The position numbers were made by a program, and so were the translations under genes. Shown in pieces: positions 1-11,609 of a stretch of DNA of 64,000 bases. This DNA comes from Ailurus styani (lineage: Eukaryota; Chordata; Mammalia; Carnivora; Ailuridae), in the NCBI GenBank assembly GCA_002007465.1, contig LNAC01001210.1, positions 124,001 through 188,000 of the forward strand, written 5' to 3'. Numbering within the stretch: the stretch's first letter is position 1; each line of letters begins with the position of its first letter. A model generated the notes under the pieces. That model made no database searches, was not told the DNA's origin, and saw only the letters and a list, made by a program, of their open reading frames with translations.

Positions 1-240
1 AGACTTTGGAAAGGTAGTGACAAGAGAGTACATTTAACTCAAGGGAAAGAGCATGAGGGCAAAGCTTACGTATGTGTTTAGGTAGTAAGAAAACCATCCT
101 GTTATATAGAAGGCACATTTTAAGAATTATCTTAGTTCATGTTGCCAGAGCTATGTTATATTTTTTAGAGGCCTAGTTGCACATTTTTTTGTTAATTCAG
201 ATATGTTTATAATTTAAAAAACATAAAAAATAAAGTGCAT

Positions 241-426
241 GTTAGAAATAATTATTTAGAGAGAGAGACAGAGCTCAAGCAGGAGAGGGGCAATGCTTGA
301 GGGAGAAAGAATCCCAAGCAGACTCCTCGTGCTTGATCTCATGACCCTGAGATCATGACCTGAGCAGAAATCAAAAGTCAGATGCTCAACTGACTGAGCC
401 ATCCAGGAGTCCCGTTAGGAATGATT
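241..426 (-). mobile_element. Carnivore SINE (older SINEC subtype)
   Basis: The reverse complement shows the tRNA-related head (GAGCCATCCAGGAGT at the right end), the GATCATGACCTGAGC box region and a GA-rich body. It is flanked by a diverged direct repeat (about GTTAGAAATRATT at 241-253 and 414-426). The divergence marks it as an old copy. Confidence 0.85.
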
Positions 427-712
427 CTAAGAAAAGCTTATAGTGCTAAAATTATGTCTAAATTGAGTGTTACAAAGTTCTAATATATTTTTATTAGTTC
501 CAAAATATGTAATTGAAGAAGATAGTACATGTTTGAGGGAAAAGGTTGGTTGGGTAAATCCACATTACATTATGAGAACCTTGAATTTTAGCCATAGTAA
601 ATTGGTATTGTTCTAGAGGAAGCGAGAGGCTGTTGTAAGTTCTCTTATTCTATTGGAGAAGGGAAGGACACATTTTCAATATAGGCAATGCCCCTTGCCC
701 TCTCGGATTCTT

Positions 713-921
713 TTTTTTTTTTTTAAGATTTTATTTATTTATTTATTTGACACAGAGAGAGAGATTACAAGTAGGCAGAGAGGCAGACAGAGAGACAGGG
801 AGAGGAGGAAGCAGGCTCCCTGCTGAGCAGGGAGCCCGATGCGGGCCTCGATCCCAGGACGCTGAGATCATGACCTGAGCTGAAGGCAGAGGCTTTAACG
901 CACTGAGCCACCCAGGCGCCC
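713..921 (-). mobile_element. Carnivore SINE, full-length
   Basis: A complete minus-strand copy runs from an A-tail (read as T and TTTA repeats) to CTGAGCCACCCAGGCGCC. A perfect 16-bp target-site duplication, GCCCTCTCGGATTCTT, lies at 697-712 and 922-937, so it is a recent insertion. Confidence 0.95.
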
Positions 922-1159
922 GCCCTCTCGGATTCTTCTTTCCAAAATTACTGCACACGTTCACGTACTCACTCTAGCCAAAGTACTTGGTGAGGTTTGA
1001 GTTATGAAGCATGATTGAAAGACATAATTTAAAATTTAATAATTAGTTTGGTTCTTACATTATAGGGTATATAAAAGAAAGAAAAGGTTTTAGAACTTGC
1101 TTGATAAGTTTTATGTTACCCTTCATACAGAATAAAAACAGGCTAGTATTTTATAATAT

Positions 1160-1250
1160 TCTTTCACTCATGAATTTATTCATTGGGCAGGCATCTAGTT
1201 CCTGTTTGACACTGAGGCTGAGGATATGAATGAGGCCGAAGTATTAATGT
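1160..1250 (-). repeat. Possible L2 3' end remnant
   Basis: The segment TTTATTCATTGGGCAGGCATC through GATATGAATGAGG resembles the reverse complement of the L2 end. The match is weak. Confidence 0.35.
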
Positions 1251-2102
1251 CAAATTTCATACTACTAACCTCTTTTCATTTTAACAGCAACAGCCAAAAG
1301 CAGTTTCTGGAGATTTTTAGGCTGAGGATAAACTTCCAACTTCATCATTTGGCATTTCATGATTTGTCTGCCTACACTTTTAGAAGGATTTGATTTAATT
1401 TGATATTTTATTAAAGTGTGTCAGAAATCACCTGAAGTTTTATGTATGTCTTATTCTGCCTTTTGGAAACAAAAGGATGCATTTTCTGTAATGTTTAAAA
1501 CTTGGTAGCCAAGTCCTGATGTTGGCTGCAGCTCACTGTACCTTGTGAGTTTGAATAGGGTATCTCACAAAGATATAGTTGTTCTGTCCTTTAGTCATTC
1601 TGGCCATCTGTAGAGTGCTGGAAGTGGTAAAGGTCAGGAAACTCTGGGGTCTGTTATGAGTAGAGGTGGCTTAGTTAATTTCAGTGAATCAGAAAATCCA
1701 GAAAATAAGCCATATAATCACAACCACATTTGTATAATTTATCACCTGGTCATTGGGGCCACAGACAGTTGTGTATTCCTATACAACATAATTGTTCTAC
1801 TGTTGCCAATACCAAATATCATTATTTTCCTTGCCAAATGAACTTAAATTCTCTCTCCTGTTCTACGAAGCCCTCCTGTTGGGATGGGTACCTCACAGAA
1901 GAAATTTCTTTTGTGATTCCCTGGGCCTGATTAGACTGCCAGTCATGTGGTCTGGGCTTCTAGAGTCAGGAGCCTCTTCTGAGAATCCTTCATCAAAATG
2001 GATTAGATGTTAAGAATCTTAACTTCAGTGCTTCTTAGTGCTATATTCAAATTTTCAGTTGTCTCAGTCTATGAGACAGTGGATTGGGAACACTGAGGTA
2101 GG

Positions 2103-2103
2103 G

Positions 2104-2125
<22 letters not shown>
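2103..2125. repeat. (GT)n microsatellite
   Basis: A pure dinucleotide run of about 11 units. Confidence 0.9.
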
Positions 2126-2135
<10 letters not shown>

Positions 2136-2349
2136 ATATATGAGCGTGAGAGAATTTGGTGTGTTTTATTTCTTGCACTTGTCTGTGGATGATGATGTAG
2201 TTAGAGTAAATACATATTTCTAGATTAGTGGCTAGTATTGTACAAGGTATAGTTACCTTGTTGATCTCTGCTGTCCTTTGGTTTCATGATTTGATTGAGT
2301 GAAGTTCAGTTCTGTCAGTTTTCTTCACTTTAGTATAGTGAAAAACAGT

Positions 2350-2460
2350 GTAATTTTGCCTAATTTAATAAACTTTTGATTATCAACTATATGCCAAGCT
2401 TAGTGTTAAATATTGGGGCACCAAGAGGAATAAAGCATAAACTGCAGTCTCACACTGCTC
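2350..2460 (-). repeat. L2 3' end remnant
   Basis: It resembles the reversed L2 end (TATGCCAAGCTTAGTGTTAAA followed by a 'ggggcaccaagaggaataaagc' like stretch). Confidence 0.5.
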
Positions 2461-2534
2461 TGGTCTTCATATTTGTAGAATTTCACAGTGGTCTCTAGTA
2501 TTATCTTTCTACTTCAATCAGATTAATCTTTGCT

Positions 2535-2720
2535 TAGTCCCTCCAGTTTGCTTATATCATTCACCTTGAACACTCATCGTCCCTCTTGAATTCAAAATTT
2601 TACTTGTCCTTCAAAACTCTGCCTGTCTTCTCTCCTACTAAACCTTCTGCTAAACCAATCCCCAGCCACCCCTCCTCATTCTCTAAATTTTTCTGAGATT
2701 CTTCTCTGACTACTAGATCT
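2535..2720 (+). repeat. L2 remnant
   Basis: The pyrimidine-rich text around TGTCCTTCAAAACTCTGCCTG and the following TTCTCTGAC matches the L2 3' region ('...aagacccagctcaagtgcc...'). Confidence 0.5.
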
Positions 2721-3298
2721 AATTTAGTCCAAGTACTCAGAATTTATGTTTGATTGACTTAAGTGGACATCATTTTTGTCTCTAGGAATTTACAGTCAAA
2801 ACACACTGGCATTGACACACATAAAAATCCATACAGAGATCACACTGCATGGAACAGACACTTTCAATCAAGCAAAGTATTTATGTTATTTAGAGACCTT
2901 AATACATGTGTTTTGCTTTTTGTATGGCAAAGAATAAAGAGTAAAAAAATATAAGCTGCATATAGAAAAGATGGGGTACATGTCTGTATCTATATGTTTG
3001 TATTGAGGATGTTGTATTAGGGGTAAACCACTACCTTATTTTCTTTTTTTTTAAATTTTTAAAATTTTTATTCTTTGCCCAAGGGGTACAGGTCTGTGAA
3101 TCATCAGGCTTACATCTTTCACAGCATTCACCAAAGCACAAACCCTCCCCAATGTCCATAACCCACCCACCCTATCCCTACCCTCCCGCCCCCCAGTAAC
3201 CCTCAGTTTGTTTTGTGAGATTAGGAGTCTCTTATGGTTTGTCTCCTTCCCCATCCCATCTTGTTTCATTATTTTTCCCTCCCTACCCCCCACGACCC

Positions 3299-4156
3299 NN
3301 NNNNNNNNNNNNNNNNNNNNNNNNNNNNNNNNNNNNNNNNNNNNNNNNNNNNNNNNNNNNNNNNNNNNNNNNNNNNNNNNNNNNNNNNNNNNNNNNNNNN
3401 NNNNNNNNNNNNNNNNNNNNNNNNNNNNNNNNNNNNNNNNNNNNNNNNNNNNNNNNNNNNNNNNNNNNNNNNNNNNNNNNNNNNNNNNNNNNNNNNNNNN
3501 NNNNNNNNNNNNNNNNNNNNNNNNNNNNNNNNNNNNNNNNNNNNNNNNNNNNNNNNNNNNNNNNNNNNNNNNNNNNNNNNNNNNNNNNNNNNNNNNNNNN
3601 NNNNNNNNNNNNNNNNNNNNNNNNNNNNNNNNNNNNNNNNNNNNNNNNNNNNNNNNNNNNNNNNNNNNNNNNNNNNNNNNNNNNNNNNNNNNNNNNNNNN
3701 NNNNNNNNNNNNNNNNNNNNNNNNNNNNNNNNNNNNNNNNNNNNNNNNNNNNNNNNNNNNNNNNNNNNNNNNNNNNNNNNNNNNNNNNNNNNNNNNNNNN
3801 NNNNNNNNNNNNNNNNNNNNNNNNNNNNNNNNNNNNNNNNNNNNNNNNNNNNNNNNNNNNNNNNNNNNNNNNNNNNNNNNNNNNNNNNNNNNNNNNNNNN
3901 NNNNNNNNNNNNNNNNNNNNNNNNNNNNNNNNNNNNNNNNNNNNNNNNNNNNNNNNNNNNNNNNNNNNNNNNNNNNNNNNNNNNNNNNNNNNNNNNNNNN
4001 NNNNNNNNNNNNNNNNNNNNNNNNNNNNNNNNNNNNNNNNNNNNNNNNNNNNNNNNNNNNNNNNNNNNNNNNNNNNNNNNNNNNNNNNNNNNNNNNNNNN
4101 NNNNNNNNNNNNNNNNNNNNNNNNNNNNNNNNNNNNNNNNNNNNNNNNNNNNNNNN
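3299..4156. other. Assembly gap (858 N)
   Basis: An unsequenced run lies wholly inside the L1. Any ORF spanning it is meaningless. Confidence 1.
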
Positions 4157-4837
4157 ATATTGGTCTGTAATTCTCCTTCTTGATGGGGTCTTTGCCTGGT
4201 TTGGGGATCAAGGTAATGCTGGCCTCATAAAAGGAGTTTGGAAGTTTTCCTTCCAATTCTATTTTTTGGAACAGTTTCAGGAGAATAGGTATTAATTCTT
4301 CTTTAAATGTTTGGTAGAATTCCCCTGGGAAGCCGTCTGGCCCTGGGCTCTTGTTCGTTGGGAGATTTTTGATGACTGCTTCAATCTCCTTACTGGTGAT
4401 GGGTCTATTCAGGTCTTCAGTTTCTTCCTGGTTCAGTTTTGGTAGTTTATATTTCTCTAAGAATGCATCCATTTCTTCCAGATTGTCAAATTTGCTGGTG
4501 TAGAGTTGCTCATAATATGTTCTTAGAATTGTTTGTATTTCTTTGGTGTTGGTTGTGATCTCTCCTCTTTCATTCATGATTTTATTAATTTGAGTCCTTT
4601 CTCTTTTCTTTTGGATAAGTCTGGCCAGGGGTTTATCAATCTTATTAATTCTTTCAAAGAACCAGCTCCTACTTTCGTTGATTTGTTCCACTGTTCTTTT
4701 GGTTTCTATTTCATTGATTTCTGCTCTGATCTTTATTATTTCTCTTCTCCTGTTGGGTGTAGGCTTTCTTTGCTGTTCTTTCTCTAGCTTTTGTAGGTGT
4801 AGACTTAGGTTGTGTACTTGAGACCTTTCTTGTTTCT
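4157..4837 (-). pseudogene. L1 ORF2 fragment (reverse transcriptase N-terminal part)
   Basis: The frame is open from the 5' truncation point to the gap, about 227 codons. It contains L1 ORF2 landmarks such as [28 protein letters not shown] and [17 protein letters not shown], the region leading into the reverse transcriptase core. The intact protein makes a nicking endonuclease and reverse transcriptase used for target-primed insertion. Here the endonuclease domain is lost by truncation and the catalytic YADD region lies in the gap or is absent, so it cannot act. An apparent 546-residue ORF in this region is an artefact of reading through N and into the 3' UTR. Confidence 0.9.
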
Positions 4838-4984
4838 TGAACCACTACCTTATTTTGACTTGCTCTGGAAAGGCACAAATGCCTTGAAGGATGGAGGGTG
4901 AGATTGGAATGCTGGGAAAAGATAAATTGCTCACATTTGGGGCATTATTTCTGAAATAAGAATGGATGTTTTTCTGTAGCTTAA

Positions 4985-5240
4985 TAGAAGTAATAATGTA
5001 ATAATAATATTACTTAACATTATTGAGTGCTTTTTATGTGCCAAGTACTATTTTAAGCAATTTACATGCACTAATACAATTAATTCTGTTATCAACCCCA
5101 TGAGAAAAGTACTTTTCCCCCACTTGACAGATGGGGAAACAAAGGCACAGAGTGGTTAAGTAACTTGTCCAAGACCACCTAGCTAATGCATTGTAGAACA
5201 AAGCAGAGACTCAATGACATCAGTTATTAAACCTGCAGAC
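4985..5240 (-). repeat. MIR
   Basis: The reverse-complement MIR core is clear: TTATTGAGTGCTTTTTATGTG at the left and GATGGGGAAACAAAGGCACAG then TTAAGTAACTTGTCCAAGA at the right. Confidence 0.9.
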
Positions 5241-5429
5241 TTAAATATTTTTTCAGGCACATAAGACATGCCAAAAATAATCACAAGAATAAGGTAGTAT
5301 AATTAAATGTTAAACCATGTAGAACAAGCTGTAAGGGCTACAGGAGCTGAGAAAAAGAGATTAAGTGAGAGCTGGGGTACTCAGCACACATGCCTAGGAG
5401 GAGGGCACTTGGCCTTAAGGGTATATCAT

Positions 5430-5642
5430 AATAATGCTAATAATAGCTACAGTTTATTGACCTCTTACTATATTTCCATATGTTATCTCATTTAATTCTT
5501 AAATCAATCTGCTGAGAAACATTGTGTGTGTGTATGATGAACCTGAGACTCAGAAAAGACATGTGACTTGCTCAAGGTCATAAAGATGGGCAGTTGATAG
5601 AACCAGGATTAGAACCTACTCCTGTTTTCTCTTTACCATGCT
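5430..5642 (-). repeat. MIR
   Basis: ATTGACCTCTTACTATATTTC, then CCTGAGACTCAGAAAAGACA and GACTTGCTCAAGGTCATAAA, the minus-strand MIR order. Confidence 0.85.
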
Positions 5643-6066
5643 TAGGTAGGAGAGGGATCCCATCTTTGATTCATTCATTATTTTATTTATACATCCATTC
5701 ATCTTTCTGGCACTCAAAAGCCTTATATTAAACCTGTGGAACATTAAAAATATGTGTGCCATAGGCCTTCGTATGAGTTTAATGAAAGTCTTGTGGGTTA
5801 GGACACAAAATAGTTGCTAAGTAAAACAACAAAAGAATAATCACAGGGAGACACATGAACAATTGAAAGAGATGGGTGTCACATTTTACAACACATTGAA
5901 GGAATAGAACCACAACTGATCTAATATGGAATAGAATTTATTGGTTTCTCTGTGAAGGAGGTATATTTGGAAGTAGTTACATTGAAGAGAATAATAGAAA
6001 TGAATCAACAGTATTATTGATATAAAAGAAATGGCAGGATAAAAAGCAGAAAATTAAGTATATTTC

Positions 6067-6280
6067 TTTTTTTTTTTTTTTTAAAGATTTTTTTTATTTA
6101 TTCATTTGACACAGAGAGAGAGATTACAAGTAGGCAGAGAGGCAGGCAGAGAGAGAGGAGAGGAGGAAGCAGGCTCCCTGCCGAGCAGAGAGCCCGATGT
6201 GGGCCTCGATCCCAGGACGCTGAGATCATGACCTGAGCCAAAAGCAGCGGCTTTAACCCACTGAGCCACCCAGGCGCCCA
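6067..6280 (-). mobile_element. Carnivore SINE, full-length
   Basis: A minus-strand SINEC copy with intact polymerase III box region, flanked by a perfect 15-bp duplication, AATTAAGTATATTTC, at 6052-6066 and 6281-6295. Confidence 0.95.
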
Positions 6281-6499
6281 ATTAAGTATATTTCAAAAAG
6301 TTGTTAGTTATAAACAAATTGTTGGACAGTTTTAGAATTACCTTATTTTTTATTTAGAAATGGAACTATGCTCTGCCTTCAGTTCTAAGCCCATGGAAAC
6401 CCTGTGAAGAGTAAAGTAACTGATAAGGATGAGGTTTCAAGAGAACCCTTCCTTTCTAACCTCCCTCCCTGTCTTTCTCTTTGAATTGAGATTTTAAAT

Positions 6500-6665
6500 T
6501 CATGTGGAGAACACTTTTACAGCCATTTAAAATGAAGAAACCAAGGAACATAGAGGTTTATATATTCTGCACAAAGTCTCAGGGGTGATTTAAGAAACTC
6601 TGTTGTTAAGTGGCAGAGTTATGATTGGATCCAGGACATTCTCACTCTGAAGTTGGTCATTGTCA
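6500..6665 (-). repeat. Probable MIR
   Basis: A weak match: GAAGAAACCAAGGAACATAGA followed by GTGGCAGAGTTATGATTGGA fits minus-strand MIR. Confidence 0.5.
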
Positions 6666-6839
6666 CTGTCCCTGTAACATAACAGCACTGTGTTCCTCAT
6701 TCTTCTACTGAGACAGCTTCAAAGGCCTTTCCACTAGGGGTTTATATTAGCTTGAGTCTGATTTGGAAGTTTGAGAATGGGGCTACATGAAAAGTATTAC
6801 TATTTCCTTTGTGGCCATTGGTCACTTATCTCCTCATTC

Positions 6840-7420
6840 TGTTGCCTCTCAGGGACCTGGGTTTCATGCCTCTGTCCTCTCTCTGTCCTGCTGACTGATT
6901 AATCTTTCTGAAGCTTCACTATCTGTCCAGCTAGAAACCTTCAGAGACCTCTCTTATCTGCTCATTCAAGTTCTCACTCTCCTCCAGTTTTCCAAGGCCC
7001 TTGAGAGTCAGCTTTTCCTCTCTAATTTCTAACCCTTGGATCCCCCACTCCATCATCTGTTTGCCCACTTTCTACTCATTTCTGAATTCTTCATACTTGC
7101 AAAGCCCTGATCACATTTGTCCTCCTCTGTGAATTCTTCACTATGTCAGCTCAGTGATTTAACTAATTAATTCCCTCATGAAACATTCATCAAACCTGAA
7201 TTTCTGAGGCATTTATTATCTAAAAATCACTCCTTTGCTATTTTCATGTTCTGCCTTATCTTCTCCTGTATCTTTTTGTATGTGTGTGTTCATGTAGACT
7301 TGGCTCTATCCTTAGATTATAGGTCACTGGGAGAGTAGTGATTATATCAATTCTGTAGTTTCTACAACATCTAGTAGAATGTCTTTTACATAGTAGCTCT
7401 TCAGCAAATACTTGACTAAT
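6840..7420 (+). repeat. L2 remnants
   Basis: The stretch at 6940-7150 resembles the L2 3' region (ATTCAAGTTCTCACTCTCC and similar), and 7300-7420 matches its end (TAGATTATAGGTCACTGGGAG through AATACTTGACTAA). Confidence 0.55.
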
Positions 7421-7539
7421 TATTTGCCATTTATATGGTAGCTTAATATACTAAAGAGAATAAACCTTCTTCCATTTATTGTTTCTGCTTTTTAAAATAT
7501 ATATAGGATATTTCTGGTGAATGCTTAACTTCTTTATTC

Positions 7540-8060
7540 ATATTTTTACTTTTAAAGATTTATGCTTTTATTTATCTTATTAATTACCAATATAATGCAG
7601 GCTGACTAGTATAAATTCAGTAGTATGTGTATCAAATGATCCCAATCCCACTTTATATATATAATCACTCTTAATAGTCTGGCATGTATCTTTTCAGATG
7701 TTTTTCTGTGTATACAGATGTATATAAACTTTTAAATATATAATTGGGATCATAATGTACAATTTGCTTATCTAGTAATCTTTTAGTCAGTAGCTACAGT
7801 CTGTTTTTTAGTGAGTAAGCAGTCCATATGTGGATGAGCTATAATTTAACCATTCTCTTTAAATCTTTCATTGCTACTTTTTTCCAAGAACTTCTGTTTG
7901 CTATTTGTCCATAGTTTCTAACAAAGCAAAGCTGTAGTATCATATTTCTTTCTTCATATTGGAACTTGATCTAAATTATTTATTTTCCCCTAATGTTTTT
8001 TTAAACACCCTTATCCATTTTAATCCTTTTAGCTATAATACATTCTTTTAGTAAATGTCA
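7540..8060 (-). repeat. Old L1 (L1M) 3'-half remnant
   Basis: A diverged reverse complement of L1 ORF2/3' sequence, recognised by TTGGGATCATAATGTACAATT and the 'ggatgagctataatttaaccattctcttt' type text. Heavily decayed. Confidence 0.5.
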
Positions 8061-8409
8061 GGAAAAAAAGCCACAGCAAAATGAATTCTGTGCATGAAAG
8101 TATGGTTTCCTAGGGAAATAAGTGCTTTGTGAAGTTTTGGATACAGATGGAAAGTGACACTCAAAATATTTTGAGTTTTTGTTCAAATATTATATCGTTG
8201 TGTGATTTAAAAGAAACCTTAGCTGAGAATTTCTTGATTTTCTTTGAATGTCACTCATCTCATTAAAGCTGCTCTGTGAATTTGAATATTAGTCAGCCAA
8301 AGAAGTGAGATTTATGAAGACCTGGCATAATGTTTTGTTGGAAACTGGTGCCATTTTTGAAAAGCTCCCTAATCACTCATTTGCAGAGAAAAATCATTAC
8401 ATTTTACAT

Positions 8410-8612
8410 TTGTAATGCTCTTTAAAGATTATAAAAACACCTCTGATCCTTACAGGGACTGTGTAGAGTAAGTTTATTTAAAATTTTGTCATTTATACTT
8501 TGTAAATAAGGAAACAGACTCAGGGAAGTTGTTCAAAGTAACATGGCTTTTAAGTGACAGGGCTGGTATTAGAATTCAGCACCTCTCCTTTCAAGCCTGA
8601 CACTCTTAAATA
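8410..8612 (-). repeat. MIR
   Basis: AAGGAAACAGACTCAGGGAAG, then ACATGGCTTTTAAGTGACAGG and a terminal GAATTCAGCACC, in minus-strand MIR order. Confidence 0.85.
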
Positions 8613-8779
8613 AGTTATCACAGCTAATGATAGTCCCTTCACTCCACTATAGTGAGCCACATGGGCACTTGTATTCTGCTGTGGTTGGGGCACTCTGAAG
8701 CAAATTCTCTGAGGGGCTAGAATGGGTCTATAGCTTTTGTGAGGGCGTGTGTTTGCTTGAAGGTATGCGGGGTTCCAGT

Positions 8780-8821
8780 TTCTTGTATCTTTTTGAACTG
8801 TTCTTGTATCTTTTTGAACTG
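8780..8821. repeat. 21-bp tandem duplication, two copies
   Basis: TTCTTGTATCTTTTTGAACTG occurs at 8780-8800 and again at 8801-8821, identical. It lies in a 105-codon minus-strand ORF (8717-9034), where it duplicates seven residues in frame. The ORF has no recognised family. Confidence 0.97.
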
Positions 8822-9039
8822 TTCACTGACAAACTTCTGGACAGGCCACAGAATATCATTCTTGGAAATATAGCCCCTGAATCCTAGACTTCCTTGAGAC
8901 CAGGTCCAAACCCAGGGTAAGTTTAGAGCTAGCACAGAGAATGGGACCAGGGACTTTGAGAGCACTCTGTGGAATGCCAGTATCTCTGAGGAGACTTCCA
9001 ACAAAGAATTTAAAAGCCTTTTAAAGGTAGACATCCATT

Positions 9040-10140
9040 AGCTATCGCAGTGCACTCAGTGAAAAGGAGGAAGAGTCTGTTTCATTTACCCTGAGGAGCC
9101 CCATAGTGAGTAGGCAGAGGAGCTAGAGATAGTACATGAGCTTTTTGGTGATAATAGTCACTGAGCCATGCACAATTTAAAAAAAAATCTTTGTAATCAC
9201 CATTGAGATAAATCTTTACATATCTTTCAGTGCCTTAATAGGTGTGCTGTTTTCATCTGGGTGTTTATTTCCTTGCAATTGTTAAAAAGCCGGATTGTGA
9301 ATTATTTGCCTGGCCATTATGAATCCCTTTGGAAGAGTAGACTCAGGTTAAATCCAGTGAGATATAGATTCAAAAGGAACTACAGACTAGGCTTAGCCAA
9401 GTTAAAATCCATAGGTGAAACTAAACACATAACCTAAAACCATTACACAAATAGATGCTATTGTTTCATAGACCATTTGTAGAAGCAAACGAACGGCACC
9501 TCAGTCCAAAGGTCAGGATTTTCAACAACTTGTAGGAGAAAACTTACACTTATTAAATGTCTTCACTAGGGGTTTTTGTGTTAGTAGATGACTGAGGTCT
9601 TTTGTTTCTTCTGTTTTCCTCGTGGCAATAAAGTTGAAATTTAGCAAGCTTTCAAAATGAAATTTCTCGTAGAAGTTATAACCACAGGTTTTAAGTTTTC
9701 ATCACCTAAATATGGAACAGAATGATTGAAAACTTGGGGGGAGGGGAAAAGAGAGTTGAGGACACATGTGGTGTGTATCAAGAATCAGTATAAATCAGGA
9801 AGGTGTGGTAAGGGGGATTTCCTATGTTACAGAACTGCTGAAATAGTGCTCCCCACCCTCCAACAATACATCCCAAGTGAAGGTGCTGGCCTTTATTGAC
9901 ATCTTGCAAAGATGGCTTACCTGTTACCTGACACACTGTAGTTTCCTTGAAGCTTCAATCAACAGTCTGCTGCTAGGTAAAACTCATCCTGGGGATAATG
10001 CATTCTTTGATTATGTCCTTTCTTTGGTGCCTTATGGGGTTTGTCAGGTACCTGCCTGTAGGGTGGGGCCAGACTAGAACACTTGAGCCTGTTCTTTTTT
10101 TATCCCTTCTCCGGGACAATTCATTTTTCAGGTTTCCAGG
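9040..10140. other. No recognised feature
   Basis: Unique intronic-looking DNA. Short ORFs near 9877-10161 overlap on both strands and have no support. Confidence 0.4.
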
Positions 10141-10144
10141 TCTG

Positions 10145-10292
10145 ATGATAATAACTACCAATTACTGAGTACTTACACATGCTAAGCACTGGGCCAAAAG
10201 CTTTTCAAAGATGATCAGATTTTTTTCCTCACAGCCACATGAGGCAGGTACTCATAACTGTCCCATTTGATAGAAACCTAGAGATGTTAGTC
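10145..10292 (-). repeat. MIR, left part (interrupted)
   Basis: ATTACTGAGTACTTACACATG through CATGAGGCAGGTACTCATAAC is minus-strand MIR. Its continuation is displaced to 10459. Confidence 0.85.
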
Positions 10293-10458
10293 AGTCGTTC
10301 TCAATTCTGGCGGCACATTAGAATTAGCTAGAGGAGCTTTAAAAAAATATTGGGTCCTAGACTAATTAAATCAGTCCCTGGGGTGGGACTGAGGCATTTT
10401 GATTTTTAAAAATCTCCTCAGGTGCTTCTAAAGTGCACACCATGGTAAGAACCTCTAG
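10293..10458. mobile_element. hAT-type nonautonomous DNA transposon nested in MIR
   Basis: It starts GTTCTCAATTCTGGCGGCAC and contains a central near-palindrome around TCCCTGGGGTGGGACTGAGG. It ends with GGTAAGAACCTC, the inverted relative of its start. This is a MER5/Charlie-like structure; the exact family is not certain. Confidence 0.65.
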
Positions 10459-10555
10459 GTGAAGTGATTTGCCGAAGGTGCCCCAGCTGGTCTGTTGTAG
10501 AGTTTAAATCTAGACAGTCTGACACTAGAGCCCAGGCATAGCCAGCTCTACTGTA
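10459..10555 (-). repeat. MIR, right part
   Basis: GTGATTTGCCGAAGGTGCCCC and the downstream AGAGTTTAAATCTAGACAG continue the MIR broken at 10292. Confidence 0.8.
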
Positions 10556-10559
10556 GTGA

Positions 10560-10692
10560 TGCCTGAATTCTAACCTGCATGCAAGTCATCTGGGGATCTA
10601 GTTACAAGTGAGATTCTACATTTCTAACAAACTTCTAGGTCTTGCCCATGCTGCTGGTTTGGAGACCATACTTGGAGTAGCAAGGTTTTTCC
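10560..10692. mobile_element. MER5A-like DNA transposon remnant
   Basis: ATTCTACATTTCTAACAAAC, CATGCTGCTGGTTTGGAGACC and TACTTGGAGTAGCAAGG follow the layout of MER5-type elements. Confidence 0.6.
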
Positions 10693-11087
10693 TGCTAGTT
10701 ACTAATGTTAGTGCCTATGGGATCCAGAAGGGAAAAATGTTCACTGAAAGGCAGCAGCAGAATGAGGAGCTGGGAAGGGCTTCTCATCCATTTTACTTTA
10801 GTGATGATGGCAGAGATCATGGGCTGATTATATAAACTTTTCAGTGTTTTCCCAGGGCTAACTAAACTGTTTCAGAATATTTTCCTGTTCTCGAGAGCCC
10901 TTGGAACTTCAAGTCTGTGACAAAACTAGTTGTTGAGGCATTTTAATCTGTTAGTAGGAATATGGGGTGTAATTGCTAAGTTGGTCAGCTTTCAAAACGC
11001 TTTTCTCCTCTTCTTTAAGGAGGCTGAAACAGGAGTTTAGATAGATGAGAAGTTACAAGAAATCGTTGAATTTTCAGTTAAATGTTC

Positions 11088-11250
11088 ATTCAAGAAACGT
11101 TTATTAAGTACCTACTATGTACCAGTATTGCAGCGCTCTCCCAAAGGATACAAAAATGAATGGGATGTAGTTCTTCCTCTGAGAGAACTTAAACTTAGTA
11201 GGAAAAAATGACATATACAATAGATAATGATGTGTAGAAGGATAATAAAC
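11088..11250 (-). repeat. L2 3' end
   Basis: CATTCAAGAAACGTTTATTAA and TACCTACTATGTACCAG are the reversed L2 end. TCCTCTGAGAGAACTTAAACT matches the region before it. Confidence 0.8.
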
Positions 11251-11609
11251 AAATTACAGAGAAAGAAGCAGTAAACTTTACCTGAAATACCTGGGGACAA
11301 CTTCATAGGTGTCACCAGAAAAATTGCTGTTATTTCTGATTGTTGACATGTTTGTAAGAGTTTAGGTTATCAGACCATTGCTGAGATTTCTTAAGTTGTT
11401 TCTGCATTACAGAATGGTTTTTATAATTTTGAGATTAAGGGTCCAGGTAATTCTCATCAATAATATGCATAAAAAATTGAGATTAAATGTATTTTTTTTC
11501 TGGAAACAGTATCAATAGTATCATCAACCTATACTACAGTTATTGAATTCTTCTGAGGTACTATAAAATTGTCTCATTTAATCTTTTTTTAAATTTAATT
11601 TTATTTTCA

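Larger units (their letters stand above)
938..2340. other. Mostly unique DNA
   Basis: It contains a possible L2 scrap and a (GT)n tract (2103-2125). Short ORFs at 1656-2013 show no family resemblance and no splice context. Nothing else was seen. Confidence 0.4.
3043..4839 (-). mobile_element. Young 5'-truncated L1 with internal assembly gap
   Basis: The 3' UTR and A-tail are at 3043-3298 and ORF2 sequence at 4157-4839, reading on the minus strand. A perfect 17-bp duplication, AACCACTACCTTATTTT, at 3026-3042 and 4840-4856 brackets the element, so both ends are real insertion ends. The middle is unsequenced. The open reading frame and perfect duplication indicate a recent insertion. Confidence 0.95.

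Noticed and set aside
743..964. ORFs such as PGWLSALKPLPSAQVMISASW seen here and at 16885, 27429, 55275, 56329
   Set aside because: The same peptide recurs wherever a carnivore SINE is present. These are translations of SINE DNA, not genes.
3208..4295. Plus-strand ORFs of 320-353 codons
   Set aside because: They are almost entirely N and run antisense to an L1.
8780..8821. CRISPR-like repeats
   Set aside because: A two-copy tandem duplication without spacers in a mammalian genome. No array of regularly spaced repeats exists in the window.
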